From contig NW_019091375.1 in assembly GCF_001949145.1 (NCBI RefSeq), positions 1,885,954-1,949,953 on the forward strand: a stretch of 64,000 nt of DNA. The letters run 5' to 3'. This DNA is from Acanthaster planci. Lineage: Eukaryota > Echinodermata > Asteroidea > Valvatida > Acanthasteridae. The position numbers were made by a program, and so were the translations under genes. The notes below the pieces were generated by a model. It had not been told where the DNA came from and did not search any database. It saw only the letters and a program-made list of their open reading frames with translations. Below are positions 13,401 to 27,439 of this stretch, piece after piece; position 1 is the first letter of the stretch, and each line of letters opens with the position of its first letter.

Positions 13401-14262
13401 ATTTTTTTTAAAATCCGGTCCGACCCCCCCCCCTCGGAGAATTCCTATATTTGGCCCTGAACCCCTGAACAGGTTTTTCCTCTTATTCTTGTAACCGTTT
13501 AATTCAGACACATTCAAATGTTTGACTGGTGGTTCTCAAGAGAACTAACCCTCAAAGTCCCTAACTATAATGGTAACATCAGGAATTTAGCAGATAATAA
13601 TGTACGACGAAGTATCAAAGTTGTTTAAAAACTTAAGAGAACAGCAAAGTATATATCGCTGATTTTTTCTAGACTCAGAGATACGCCCTTTGCTAGTGGA
13701 TGTCGGGGACAAAATCTGTCCTACTAAGAAAGAAAAAGAAACAAAGTTGGCTGGCAATTCAGTGGCCTTTTAATCTTATTGGTATTTGTTTGCTTTTATT
13801 TTCTTTTTCCTTCCTGAATAGTGAGTATAGTTGAAGAAACTCAGCAGTATTTAGGTGTTTGGCGTCAGAGCCCCCTCCCCCGCCCAAATCAGTCAGAATC
13901 GGTAGCTGCGCAGTTTTGTCGTGATCGTCTCAACCGCATCGACCCGAGGTGGAGTGGGCCGGCTGCTCGCATCGCCGGTTGCAGTCCCCGCACCATGTGA
14001 CGCCGCATACTGATCCCTCGGCAAAATCCCCGTCGACCCCCTCCCCAGGCCGCACGGTCTGCACTGTTCATGCGTTACAATTCACCGTGGTGGAGGGCTG
14101 GCAGGTCCGATGGAAAGAGGTCAGACTGAATGAATAAAGAGGCAGGGAACTCTTTCGTGACCTCTTATAAACTCCCCGGTCCACACACAAAATGTCTCAA
14201 CACTGAAAACGACCTGAACTTTTCCTCATGTAGAATGGTCCATAAGGCTACTGTGTGACATG
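7412..14262. other. Long non-coding stretch
   Basis: No exon tied to a known protein family. It includes a hairpin at 8896-8930, a left-end fragment resembling the hAT-like family (CAGTGGTGTATCCAGG near 9092), and scattered GGTGTTA/AACACC motifs at about 10500-10950. It also has GC-richer segments at about 11460-11760 and 12700-13220, the latter ending in a good splice donor (CAG|GTGAGT near 13218). An AT-rich tract lies near 13380-13420 before a poly-C run. I could not prove any gene here. Confidence 0.4.
8896..8930. repeat. Hairpin (TTCAAAATGG...CCATTTTGAA)
   Basis: TTCAAAATGGTCC and GGACCGCCATTTTGAA pair to form a stem of 13 base pairs with a small bulge and a six-base loop region. It is similar in motif (AAAATGG/CCATTTT) to the ends of family B at 4417-4532 and may be a remnant of such an element. 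Confidence 0.6.
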
Positions 14263-14469
14263 CAGTTGCGTCACTGAGGTGACATTTCTGAAGGGGTGCC
14301 CATGCAGGGGGCACATTACGGGGGGGGGCAATTGGAAGAAATGCAAGGGTCTTGTAGATAGGCTGTGTATATTCCAACGTGTCAAAGAGGGGCCGTTGGC
14401 ACCAACGTCTGCTGGGACAGGGCTGGGGCATGAGTCCCCAGTACCCTCCGGCCAGTCGTTACGCCACTG
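14263..14469. mobile_element. hAT-like MITE, copy d
   Basis: The left end is CAGTTGCGTCACTGA and the right end TCGTTACGCCACTG, which are inverted-repeat termini of the CAGTGGCGTAACGA type. Flanking octamers GTGACATG and ACGACGTG match at 5 of 8 positions with only transition differences, compatible with an aged 8-bp hAT target duplication. It includes a poly-G run near 14322. Length is about 207 bp. Confidence 0.6.
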
Positions 14470-17400
14470 ACGACGTGACTGGGTTACTTAGAGTAGAAAT
14501 AAAGATTTCAAAATATGCAGGGTACGTCATTGGCACACTTTCTCCCGTGACATACAAAAGTGAATGTCTCTTAGAGCGTGTATTTGGTTGAATATAAAGA
14601 CTCATCTGTTTAATATGAGCGCTAGTATTGATTGACTTATCACCTGCAAACTTGCAAATGTTTGTTGACATATCAGTCCACAATTGATAACAACTGATAA
14701 CACCTTCCACCTCTCTCATCTGCATGAAATCTTAAAAGCTTCAATACAGCAAGCACCATATTTCGATAAAGGAATGTGGAACTACCTGACGACTTAACAA
14801 TGAAAGTTATTCGAAAATCAACGGAACCGTTTACATGTATAGAAAAAAAACTGTTTCTTTCGGAGTTCTTTAAAAAATAGAGTGTAGCACTGTATTGGAA
14901 GCATGTTTTTAAAGTTGTGGTTACCATTTCCTGATTGATTGTTTTTATTTATGCCTTCAACGAGGGTAAATATTACCGATATTGACAATCTGGAGTCTTT
15001 TAAAATCAACAAATTCATAGTTTTCGCACGTTTAGAGGGGAAATACATGATGTTAAATTTGTTGACAATGTGGTTATTTTTTTCGATCAAAGTCTCTTGC
15101 GAGCTGCCACGACTGTCACTTAAAGTAAACGAGACAATGATCAGGACAGTTTCGCCAACTGCATCACGTACAGAAAATGCTTGATTAGATGACAGGTGCA
15201 GTTTCGTCCGGAAATAAATTGATCAAGGCGAATTTTGTACCGACGAGCGACAATTACAGTGATTGCGACTTCCATAAATTGTGTTATGGTCTATTTTTTA
15301 CCCTCCGATAAAAAGACCGTCTGCGCTTGCAGTTTTTATTTCACAACTTCCTCGATTTACAAATGTGCAGCCAGAAGCTTGATTCTGTCAATGAAAGGCT
15401 GAGAACAGCCCTCAGGATACACCTGGGTGCCAGGTTAATCTCTTTCTCGAGGCACCCGTCCATAGATTTTGTTCTCTTAGCTTTGTGTCAGTAGCCTACG
15501 CAGGAAGAGTGACGCAAGCTTCCATCGAGATCGTTCAGTAACGAGAACTGAAGACAGGCGCGGATATTGGCGATTACCCACAAGATGATGAGAGAAAGAA
15601 TGCTGAACGCATCACATGATCTGGTTATTCTTGTTTTTCGAAACTCAAACCAGTTTGGGGTAGGCATAATCATTGTACTGATACTTATTTACGCCAACCT
15701 GATATTGCCATTCGGTTGGAAATACTGCGTGGGAAGTGCACACTGGCCAGCATGAATTTTCCTCACGAGAAAACAGTTGTGCCAAACCAAATGAAATTGC
15801 AGTTTTCCATTCTTTCAGAACTAATTCTTGCGTGACCGTGAAACAGCGGCGCCGATTGGGGCCTGGCTGAACCTCGTCGCCGACACTACGCAGAGGTCTC
15901 CATCAATTTGTCGCTCACTTACTCGGGCGCCGACAGAACGGCAATGCAATAAACTTCGCATTTATCCATGCCAAACGGCCCTGTAATTGATTGGGTCGAG
16001 AGCGGCGTTGTTCTCCAGGCTAAACTGCCGTTTGCCGAGCTTAATGATCGATACATCACAGGATACACTGGGCAAAGAGGTCTGACAAGATCTTGACGAA
16101 ACTGATTGTTGGCGGACTACAATATTTTCCGGTGAATTATACCAATATTAACTTCATGAAAACAATTGCTAAGGCCGGCACTTCGGACACAATTCCCAAC
16201 TAAGAGAAGCAGCCCTTTTCCTTTCGTTGATTTAATTTCTTAAGCCGTGTTAAACGTATCTACGGCTCGACCTGGCAAGTGTGTCACACGGGAAAATCGG
16301 GAAAGTGTGTTCTTTATTTTAAGTCATAACCATTTTAATTCGGACATGTCCTTAAAATAATTTACAAAGCTTTTCTGAAATAACATCCAGTCAATTACAG
16401 TAATCTACTGCACAATCTGGCATATCAAAATATACGCGGATCGTGAAATAAACTACTCTGAAACTAAGTCACATACCCATTTGTGCAGAATCACCGCCAC
16501 CACTCCATTAGAAGTTTGTGCAATATTTTTGTGCTGACAGGTAGTGTTTGATTTTCAAATTTGAAAAGATGTTTCTCACGAAGTGTCTTAAGTTCGATAC
16601 GGGGAGCCAAAATCTTACGGCTTTCATTGAGAGTGTTTTGGTAAAACATGTGGAACCTAAGAATTCTTTACCAGAATCAGCTAAGTACGCTTTACATGCA
16701 GAAGTGAAACAAGGCCATTCATAATTCCAGTTTTGGTCTCAAAACGCAGGATAGATTAACAAAAGGCGAGGACAAAGAGCTACCAAAAATGTCACTAAAA
16801 TGAATTTAACTGCTCAATGGGAAACGGGCGTCAAATCAGAACTGATGTCTTATATCTGCTGTGGACACGTTTAACGTGGGTTCGTTGCTAACTGCATATT
16901 ATCGTTACTGTTTCCTTCTCGATCTGCCTAAACCCGAAGAGAACACCTCGAAAAGTAGAAAATGATTTATGACAACTTAACGGGCACCGATGTAGTGATT
17001 GTGCATAAGTATCCAGAGCTCCTTGGCAGTTGAAGGTCAAGCTTGCATATCTTGATGTCTCCTTCCTCATTGAAGATTCCGTTCCATTTGACATCAATGT
17101 CAATGCATATTTCTGCTTTGATAAAGGACAATTCGTTTGGGGGGTTTAAATTCCACAGAAAAAAAGTTCGGCGGCCCTTTTCTGGTGAGTTTTTTTGTCA
17201 GTGTGTGCTTGTAACTCTAATGTAACGACATGGTTCTCCCGGCAATCAACATTAAAACCGACCTAGTTGTTGGTATCCGTGACTAACTGTGAACCGGCCA
17301 TGCTGTGGTCCTCTCCTTGCCTTAAATCATTAAAATAGCCAACCCTTGCGGTTTATTCAATTGGGGAGGACTGTTCAGCTGGGAGAGAGATAGGTGCGGG

Positions 17401-20400
17401 CCAACATTTAATTGCCTAAGTCAATATTTGTGTGGGGTGATCTCCGTAAGTGATGATGATGACGCCGACGCGAGATCGGTCCCTCCCCGGCGTTTGTCAA
17501 CGGAACCACGGGCCGTGTATAGACAGCGACTGGCCGATGCATGTTTTTTTTGTTTTTTTGTTTTTTTGCAGGCTGCTTTACAGGCCGGTGGAAAGAGCAA
17601 GACCAAGACCGAGCCGGCAGGGGAGTCGCAAGATCAACAGGGCCCCGGCAATCACCAAGAAGTGTTTGAGGAATGATGCATTAGGTGAAACACGTGGAAT
17701 GGATGGTAAAAGGACGATAATGTGGGTCCCTCTTCAATCACTGATGAAGGGTGCTTAGACTTAAATGACGAAATCAATGCCCCACAGGATGACGCGGCGT
17801 GACGGTGCATCATTTTCCCTCCCGGCAAGGCATTGAAAAAGCCGCACTCTTTTGTTTTTAATTCGCTCGAGGCGCAGAGCTCCCAAACCACTAAATAATT
17901 TACCGGACAGCAGAAGCTTGTAAGCCAGCCAAACACTGTAAGAGTTCTTAAATGAAGTATACGCGTATAATGGGTTGAGTTTGGGTTTATGTGCAGTCAA
18001 CTGTAAAGAAATCCAACCACTTATCGGGAAACTATTTTCAACATTCAACAAGTTTAATTTATGGATCCTAATTCATAAATGAACGTTTTTTGGCTTAAAA
18101 AGTATGTAGCAGGTGACTTGCAATCAACGTGCAGTACTTCGCCGTGAGATTTTTCTTTTGAACAGTTTGTGTGTCCCTTTTCTTGCTTAAGACCTAAATC
18201 ATTGTGTGTATACTTTTCTTAAACTTGCCTAAATCACTCAACCGCAAAGCACAGAGTTTTTAAAATTGGAGCATTTATACAGTTCACACTATAGACCTTT
18301 TCCCTGTGATGTCACGATCATGCTGGACCTATGATGTGTTGTGATGGCAATGAGTGCATAGTGTTGTGATGGTAATCTACCTATTCAAGATAAACTAGTC
18401 AAGCAAGCAGCGTTCGTGCGTGCGCTTGCACGTGGTTGAAGCTGCCCGTAGGAATATATGCGATCACCGTGGCCAAGGCGGTCCATAGGAAGCAGATAAA
18501 AGATGACACACATTGTCAGTAGCTACAAGTAAAGTTACCCATACATGGATGAAGTGACCAACATTTAGTAATCCCATCATTTTCACATAAGGAGGTGTAA
18601 ATAATTGCTTTGAAATTGTGATAATCTGTGCACTCTAGTTTACAATAGCGGTGCACTCTTCCCAAAAACTACAACCAAAATAAAAGCAACAAAAATCATT
18701 TTCAGAACCATTGCCTCCGTCGCTCATATTCCACCTTTGAAAGGACGGTGGCTACATTTCATCCCATGATCACAAAGCTCCTATTTTCAAATGGAAATAG
18801 GCCTATCTAGGTTCGTTATCGTCGAGCTCTAACTTCGTTATTCTGTGCCCTCTAGCTCGCTTTATAAAGCCTTGGAAACATTTTCATCAGAAAGTTTCAA
18901 AGTGCTCACCTCAGACAAATGTGACGAGGGAAAGGTAGTACGTGCATTCCGAAAAAAAAAATCTAGGTGAGATGTTCCATGAAATAAGTAGATTTCCTCT
19001 AGTCGTCGAACTGTGAGGAATTGTTGTAATGTATAGTTGGTTTCAATTACCGAAAGGACCTATTTAGCGGGGCTCTCTTCCCTTCTGCCGGGGTCTCCCG
19101 ATCTATCAACCGCCCGCTTGTCTGGTGCTCACGCTTGCCTATCATATTTAGCCCCAGAACAGCGTACATAATGCGCATAAAAAGACCGCAATTTGTTCTA
19201 GGGCTATCTCCCCCCCCCTCTGCAAGCGCGATTGTCTTCAGCGCAACGTGCCGAGAGAAAACAGTCCCCGTCGGAAGTGAGTTAATTCGCCGCGTGTGAT
19301 ACTCCAACACGAGCCCTCGCGCGTCATTTATTTACCCGAGGATCCTTGCCAATCGCTCCCATCATTGTTTCCCCCGCCTCGTAAGGTATCGATGCGTACA
19401 GATCACGACAGAGTGATTCGTCGCGGTGTCGCGTTGTCATTCGCCTGCGTCGGTTACCCGACGCTTTGATTTTTCCCCGAGCAATGTGCACTTGTGGTTC
19501 CTAATTTCATCGGCGTCTCTATTCCACATCTACTTCACCGGTCCATAAAAGCCGATACCAGTTGGATCGCCAATGGGTCTTTAACATCCGGCTTCGCAAC
19601 AAAATTCGTCAGCAACATGAAACGAGGATCGATTAAAGCGTGAAGGCCCACCGAAATTGGACACCTTGACACCTTTTTTTCATAATCTATACTCTCCATT
19701 CAGATGGTTCAAGACCAAATTGATCTAGATCTATTTGGAATGAACTTAATACAGAGCATTAAGAACAGGAGTCTCCTATTATCTGATCCAATGCAAATTC
19801 CTCAGACACTAGAACCGTATTCCGCAGTGAAATGACTATCACGCTGACAAGAGGATACAAATAAATTGAATGTTGACACACGAAATGCCAAGTATTAGCC
19901 GTGACCTGCGATTAAATGGGGTTCGATCGTCACGGAGCGGATATTTGGGAAATGCCACTTATGGTAATATCGAGTTTACGCATAAAGTAAATATTTGCAG
20001 AGAGCCAGCGACGAGAGTTGCACTGTTATTACATGCCATAGTCCTTGGTCGGTAAACTGCAGATATCAGTGCTTAGCGTAATGAAACCACTACGTCGAAT
20101 TTACCTTGTTTCAAAATATTGGTGAACAGGTTTGAGACAACAGGGCACCATCTATCCTTTCTGCACTATCGCAAGATGGAGTGCTTGTGTCGACGGGGAT
20201 AATCGGGTAATAGACAAAACCTGACAATACTCACGACCGTCCCAGTATAACTATACACGCCACTCATTGTTTAATTAATTAACCTTTAAAACAGATTCAA
20301 GAACAGGTCATTTTTTGTCAATCTCCATAGTAGTTTCAATCCCTTAGCCCATCTCTGCGCATCAGCAAGGCATTAACGTGGCACCCCCCCCGAAAAAAAC

Positions 20401-22942
20401 TTTATGCGATTTCGGGTAAAAGGCTGCGCAATGATAAGTGTGCTGGATTGGCAGCCATGACCACGGTGGCCACGAAGGGACACCACAGACATAAATTGGG
20501 TCCACAGTCTTACAAAATACTTCACAACATGAGATGATTTGGCGAAATTGCTAAATTATCTTCTTGGCACGTCGAATTTTTGTCAGTGATTGCGAATTTC
20601 TTCATCGGCATAAAGAATTTTTTTCACCATTATTCTTTCACGATACATACCAGTATATCTGTTATGAACTCATAGCGACATTTGCCGGCTCATTTAAACC
20701 TTAAGGGTTCCAAGATTGCTTCCCAATGTATCTAAGCAAGGGACATTCCTCTGCAGCAAGCAAACGCATGCAGGCGTGTGTGTTCTTTATGATTTAGTCT
20801 CGCTGTACAACAGGGGAAGTGACTTCACGTCCATGATATCACAGCTACCTACTTTGCCCACCTAGGAACACTATTGGGAAAAGATGTCCACTCAGGTCTA
20901 CCATAGTTGGCTGAATTGTTAGAAAAAAAAGGCTCAGTGTCGAGCAATGCCTTTGCGACCATTGATCATGGCACCTCCGGGCCATTGATCGGGGATTTTA
21001 TTGCCAAGGAGTGGAGCCCGCATGGGCGAGGAACGAGAATAGATCTCCGGAATGTAAGTGCAATTGAGCCGGCTCGGCCATTTTACAATGGCGGGCTCAA
21101 GTCCTTCACGATAAACGTCGGTTTTGTTGATGTCAACCTGCGCTTTGATGGAAATTGGCTCGCTTTTGTTTGCCCGTTGGACATCCATATGAAATAGTTT
21201 GAACTAAACATAGTTCGTTCAACTACGCAGGGGTAATTCAAATTAGCAGCTAGGGGACGGTGTTTTATAACCGGCGTGCAACGTCTAATGGCATCCTGCC
21301 ATGTTTAGTGCATTGAGCGGCGTTTGGTACAAAGTAGGACTAAGAAAAAGATGCCCCGGCTCAACCTCATGGGGTCCTGGCGGGGCGCTGTCCACGATTT
21401 CTGCAGTGAAATGTTCCAAGCAGCCCCGGATCGTTAAGTTAATTCTAAGCAACAGTTGAAACTTATAAAGGAGCTAGATCAGTGGAAATGTCACAATAGA
21501 CAGATGATTTAGAAAAAAGGGAAACCTCAGCATTTGCTTACTTCATCCAGTTGAAAAGCAGTCTTGAAATGCTAGCCAAATTTTTCGTCTCTCCCTATCT
21601 CTCTCATCTGAAGACGTGATGAAGAAAGTCTACTTTGCATTTAATTTTTTTTCTTAAGAAATCTACAGAACTGTTCGTATTTCCCATGTTTCGTGAACGA
21701 CAAGGGTGAAAATGTGAAGGCAGTGATTTGGGAAATCGCTTCAGGTTGAAATGGCTTCATAAGGTATAAGCTACCTGGATAAAACACTCCAAAGGGGCAA
21801 AGGTGAATTGTGAAGAAGCAATAACGGCATGTTTTTGACCTGTCAGAAGTAAAATCAATGAAAGGCTGAGGAGAGGCTTACTAGGAAGATATTCATCTGG
21901 CTCTCAGAGCCCTAGCAGGCAGCTGGGGCTGCACCGGGATGAATTAGGACAGGGAAACCCTTTGTCCGCCTTCCGGTGTGTTTAGACAAACCAGTGGGTG
22001 CTGTGTGAGTTGATTCCCCGCACTGATCGAGACAAATGCGTACAAAAAAAAAATGGAATCGGGGGTAAGAAACGCGAATTGGGGTCACAGAACTTGAATG
22101 TGGGTTAGTGGATTAACACTCTGGGTGAGGCACACAACATTGAGGTTGATGAATCGAAAATTTTCGGTGCATATCCAACCAAAGATGAAACTGTGGGCAA
22201 CGAATGATGGATCCGGTGTGAAATGTGGTTTTTATACAATATTTTGCCCTCAAGGCGGGAAAACACCCCAACCAATCGGATCTGAATAAAGAGGCTATCA
22301 CAGACCAACGCCCGGGCGTTGACCACGCCATGCCACCCCATATGTCACAGTCCTATTCTTAATACCCTTTTCTGTGCACTGACTTTGTGTCTCACTTTTG
22401 AACACTATGTCAAGACACTTCTCGAAACCTGGCTGAACAAAACTGTTGGTTTTTACCCTTACTTTGAACTACATGTATTTGGATCGATTGTGGGCTCGTT
22501 TGTGTCCAAGTTTCTCACCTTAAAACAATGGAAGATGGGAAAATATATCAAAGCTGGTATGTATTAAATGACATCAAACCAGCACGTAATTTACATGCTC
22601 CAGTAATGGCCGTTGTTCTGGTACTGAATAACTGAAAGATGTTGAAGTGAAAAATACCTATCCTATAAGGGTGATTCTGATAGCAGCCACAACGCACAAC
22701 AACCATTACGATTCATGAGGCAAGTTGGTGCTATATATGTCCTGATTTACAACGAATGAGGTCAGGATTCCTGTCTTCGGCTATCTCTTTCCTTTGACCC
22801 TCCTCTGTCGAGAGCAATCATCTCATCTTGGAAAAGCGCCAAAACATCTTGCCTACAAAACTGTAACCAGAACTAAACCAAAACCTTCATTGCCACTGGG
22901 TGAGAACCAACAATCTGTCGAGATCAGAGACATCAACTCCCA
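14470..22942. other. Long non-coding stretch with CpG-rich patches
   Basis: No gene recognised. GC- and CpG-richer patches occur at about 15840-16060, 17430-17660 and 19040-19640, and at 20930-21190, where both strands stay open for about 85-95 codons without homology. These contrast with AT-rich surroundings and may be promoters, enhancers or older insertions. A short open segment after a T-rich acceptor near 17570 (AG|GCTGCTTTACAGGCCGG) reads to a stop at about 17676 but has no recognisable family. Confidence 0.4.
19040..19640. promoter_or_regulatory. CpG-rich patch, possible regulatory region
   Basis: There are many CpG dinucleotides (for example CGCGCGTC, GTCGCGGTGTCGCG, GCGTCGGTTACCCGACG) in otherwise AT-rich sequence. 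A small inverted repeat, GTCGGGTAACCGACG-like, lies at about 19450-19465. No associated exon was identified, so the regulatory call is an inference from composition only. Confidence 0.3.
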
Positions 22943-23297
22943 CAATAAGCTGTTGCGAGTTAAAATCTGAATAAAATCCGGTCCACTGAGTTACCTGGTT
23001 GCACATATTAAAAAAAATGAGTTCCCCCGACTACAGACACTGTTGCTGTACCTCTTCACTCGGGGCAAACCTTTGCATAGCGACCACCATCTCTGGAATG
23101 GACTGGTTCCTTTGTGGCCTTCTCATCCACTGAGAACAGTGTCGGTGCAAGGCGTCTCTTATGTAACTGAGCAAAAGCTTGCCCTGAATGAAAAAACAGC
23201 AGTGTCCTCAGTAGAATTCACATTTTTACGTTCACGTGAATTTAAAGAACTCTGTGTACTAGATTTTATTCAAATTTAACCCACCAGAGGCCTATTG
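22943..23297. mobile_element. MITE family A (CAATAAGC termini), copy 1
   Basis: It begins CAATAAGCTGTTGCGAGTTA and ends ...TTTAACCCACCAGAGGCCTATTG, an inverted repeat of the start. A second copy with the same ends and body lies at 61259-61621. Shared internal blocks include ACCATCTCTGGAATGGA and CAGCAAAAGCTTGCCC/GAGCAAAAGCTTGCCC. Size 355 bp. No clear target duplication flanks it. The open frame within it is not considered a gene. Confidence 0.8.
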
Positions 23298-26200
23298 TCG
23301 ATTCATACATTTGCCACCGTGAGTGGAACACCCTTGACAGTGTGAATCAGAAAAAAAAAAATGACCTTAGCCACTAGATGCATCACGAAAATGAAAATGA
23401 GAAATCACATTACTCTCGGATTCAGCACAGAGTGGGTGATATTTCCACTTTGGAAATTGAACATCGGTAATAACAGAATTTGGGTTTTGGATAAACCAAA
23501 TACTTTGGAAATATGTATTCTCTCCTGATGGTATTTTATAAACTTATCGATAACATCACCAATTAGAAAATTCCATTTTGGTATACTGAGCAGGCGTACG
23601 CGTAACTTTGGCGAAGGCCAAACCACCAGTAGATTTCACTGGCTTTTCAAGAGATGTAGGACTCGGGAAATACACTTTGACCGAGCTCCTAATATGATAC
23701 ATTCGGCCTCGCTAGAAATGAAGAGATATGAATCCCCCTGCGTGCCAGTTCGCTATAAATCGCAGCCTGCATAGACCCCCCCCAGCAAAAATCTTCCTTC
23801 ACCATAGGAAGCCTTCGCACCTACACGTGTCAGAGCTAGCGTTCAAACATCTGCCCCGGGCGCGAAAACCAAGGCCACGTTTCCCGTGTAATCTTTTGCC
23901 GCTTTTTTTTTCTCCCACAATCTGCATCGCGCTTAAGTCCCGAACCCGGTACGCCCGTAGTCGATTTGAGGTGTTTCGTTTCAACCGATACTCTAAGATG
24001 CTGTACACTTATATTGAGTCTCTCGTTTTTTTCTGAGTAAATAAGACGCCTACATCAGCCAAACTCCCTACGTCGCACAGCCACGGGACAACCCCCGGGT
24101 AATGACACGTTCGTAATTTACCCGAGACGGGGCTTCAGGTTAGTTCTCTTTGGTCGAAATCCGATCCTTAAAGCTACAACGATAACCAAACAACAAGCCT
24201 CACTCGAACATTCTCACAGTTTGGATTTTGGGAGGCGACAGATTGATGATGTCAGTTTCCTGTAACATAATTCTTTTATAAGCATGTATAGTACCTAGTC
24301 TACGAATGTTTCGGGGAAAAATAATTCTCGTAATCTTGGCAATGGTATCAAATTTGTTGTTTTATTAATCGAAAACGCCAAGTACAATGGCAAGAATTTA
24401 ACAGAATGCCGACCCTTAAGTGACTAAAATACGAATGATCGTTAAATACTGTAGAAGTATTTTTGTCCTAAAATCAATAGCCAAATAGTAAGATACAATG
24501 CAATCTGTGTGTCTGGCATCGGCCTCTCCAAAAATAACTTTAACCACTCAAGCTTCTGAAGGTCACGCTAGGAGTGGAAACACACATGCATCACTTAATA
24601 ACAAGTCGTCACTGTCAATCGAACATGGCCAAGGTAAGCAGGATTGACAAACGACGAAACACATTACTTATTCATGTCTGATTGACTTCAGCGGCGAGGT
24701 TTTCCTGAGAGATCCGAAGCACGTATATAGAATGAAACGACTCGTGAGGTAGGGGTCAACTGTTTCCATGGAAATGAAAGGTCTTGTAAAAGCAAATTTC
24801 TGGCCGCTGCAAGGTTTTCCGATCCATAATCTAATCCTTCCAAATGAATTCAACTCTACATTGGCAAATAAACAGTTCTGATCACAAAAGAAATTCCTTA
24901 GCGAGTACTTTAAAGTGCTTTTTCATTTGCTTAGAGGGTCTGCATCTTCCACTATCCCCAACCCTTCTCCGTGAAACTTCAGTTTGTCAGCTGAAGCCAA
25001 AACGTTCCACGGTGTCTGATGCTGTGCGTGAAGTTTCTCTACTGCTGCGACAACAATCTGATTTGTTCGTTTTGCTATATCCAAATATGACTCATCTCTG
25101 TCAAAGAGGAAATGTTTGAAATAAACGCAGTCAAATTAGACCATAAAAGAAGTATCAATGGAAATATGTGTCCCGTTTTTCTTGTTCTCTTCTGGCTGCT
25201 CTCATATTGCGACTATAGCATTTTTTAGTGAAACAGTTCTTGCTTCTTTATTTCTATTTATCATCATAAGTAGAAACTGGAAAGAAATATGACAAGAAAC
25301 CATATCATTCAAAATATAATTTTGAAGAAAAGAAATATGGTGAATTCCGAGCTCTGGCGGATTGACTGTCATCAACTTAGAGTAGGCCCACGTCATACAC
25401 AACAACCTCTGGTGTTGCATTGTGACGGACGAACTATCTAGTGTGCGTTCTTATATTAGTGCCAGGAAATCGGTGGGTGGGAGTTAGGGATTGTTGGGGG
25501 ATAACGTGACCGGCTGTGGAGATTGAAGGGGGGGGGGGGTTCTGACACTTTATGACACTAAGGGGTGATTTTTGTTGTATTCATGAACACTCAAAAAAAG
25601 GGAGTCTTTTTTTTCCCAAAGTTATAGATACGTCGTATGCAGGGGTGTAAGACCATCAATATATTTTGGTTGTTTGAAAGTTCCAACAATTCTTCACACT
25701 CTACCTTATTTCATTTACTCACCAGGAAAAAAGTGGCCACGATACAATATCCCACCAGACGTTTCACTTTTTTTCTGGGGGGGGGACCGACTCGGCAACA
25801 GTTAGAAGCCGTAGGCTTAGAGGTTTAAGAAAAGCGAACATTTTATTTAAAAAAAAGTCCTTAGTGTGCATTAGCGACAAGCATTTTAAAAATGTATTCA
25901 ACTGTCAGAAAGGGTTGACCGCGTGCGGAGCGGAAGTAATAAATCAATGAAGTTCCCCCGGCAAGACCCACCATTTTATATAAAAGACCATGCGTGTTTG
26001 CTGTAACATGACGGCTGTGTATATAAAGACATTGATTCGAACAGCGGGTTGGTGTAATGACATTTTGAAACATTGACAATAATAATTTGACCCTTAACAG
26101 CATAAGCGCCACAAGAAAAGAAAGCCTACTTGTATAGCAAAATTTGAACGCGCGGTCTTGAAAAGGGCAACGATGGCCAGTGCAACGTTCCACGTTGAAA

Positions 26201-27439
26201 TTTTGTGCCGTGTAATGTAACGACCCACACATCAAACAAACATGAGGGAGGAACTGAGGATGATGGGAGAAAGATAAAACTGCTCAAATTCCAAGACCCC
26301 GTTAGTACCTTAAACCGCTTGAAAGAGAGATAAGGTCTCGACGAAGCCGATTCTGATCAAACAGGTGATCAAGCCGAGCATCAGGAGCGGAATGTTCACG
26401 GACCATTACAATCGCACTTAAGCTGGCCTACTCAAACCGGATGTCAAGTGAGCGCCTGCGTCCCAGTATTGGTCCGGTGGTTGTACAACGTAAAATGTAA
26501 ACAGCGAACGCCAGTTCGGTTGCCAAAAAAGTGACATTTTACTTTTCTACTTCTTTTTTTCATATTCTCCCATAGAAAACAAGACGACATCCCATGCATA
26601 TAAAAACAGCGGCGATGAATTAAGACTTCTCTCCTGTAAACTAAACCACGTTGATGTCCAGGTCGCATTAGGCCTAATGTTTGTGTTCTTAGTTTATATT
26701 TTGGGAAAGCAAAAGCAAAGAGGTCTCAGGTTCAAGCTATCGAGTCCATCTAAGACGTTACGCAGGTTTATAAATTTTACAAGTTACAATATGTTAGCGC
26801 CGGTGAGCAATCGCATGCATCCATTTAGAGCAGCATTCGCAGTTTGTCTAGTGATCATCATTAGTCTCGACTGGATTAAAAGTCTGAAAATTTGACCAGG
26901 TATAACTCCTCTTTGAAAATAAGTTTCAAAGAGCTTGTCCTGAAATCTTGACGAGTGATATTCCCAGAGTTACAAGTTATTTTTCTTGACAACCTTAATA
27001 TTGGATAAAGATACTCTTCCTTGCCCAGTGAATTCTATTTATATAGTTATGGTTAATTAAGTCTTGTAATTTTCTTCAAGATTCTGAATTTGTATTTGTG
27101 TCTTCCAGTTGTTATTTGGTTTATTGCAAATCACATCTATCACATGGTTGTAACTGCTTCTTGTCAACAATACCAGATGAACCACAAATATAGCGTGAAT
27201 ATTGAAAAGAAAAAATTGTATTCAAAGTCCACATGAAAAGGAAACAGACTTGCTTTGCGTGAGGGTGATTTCATCTATTGACCAAACGAGACAAACAAGG
27301 GGAATCATTAACTACAATTTATTTGAGTACGAATACCCAAGACAAGGGTAACAAGTGCAGGGCAAAGGATCCCGGACATGCGAAATGGCGCCCAGTGACA
27401 CACGCAAAAATGACGTCTGGACTAAGTCGTGAAAAGCGG

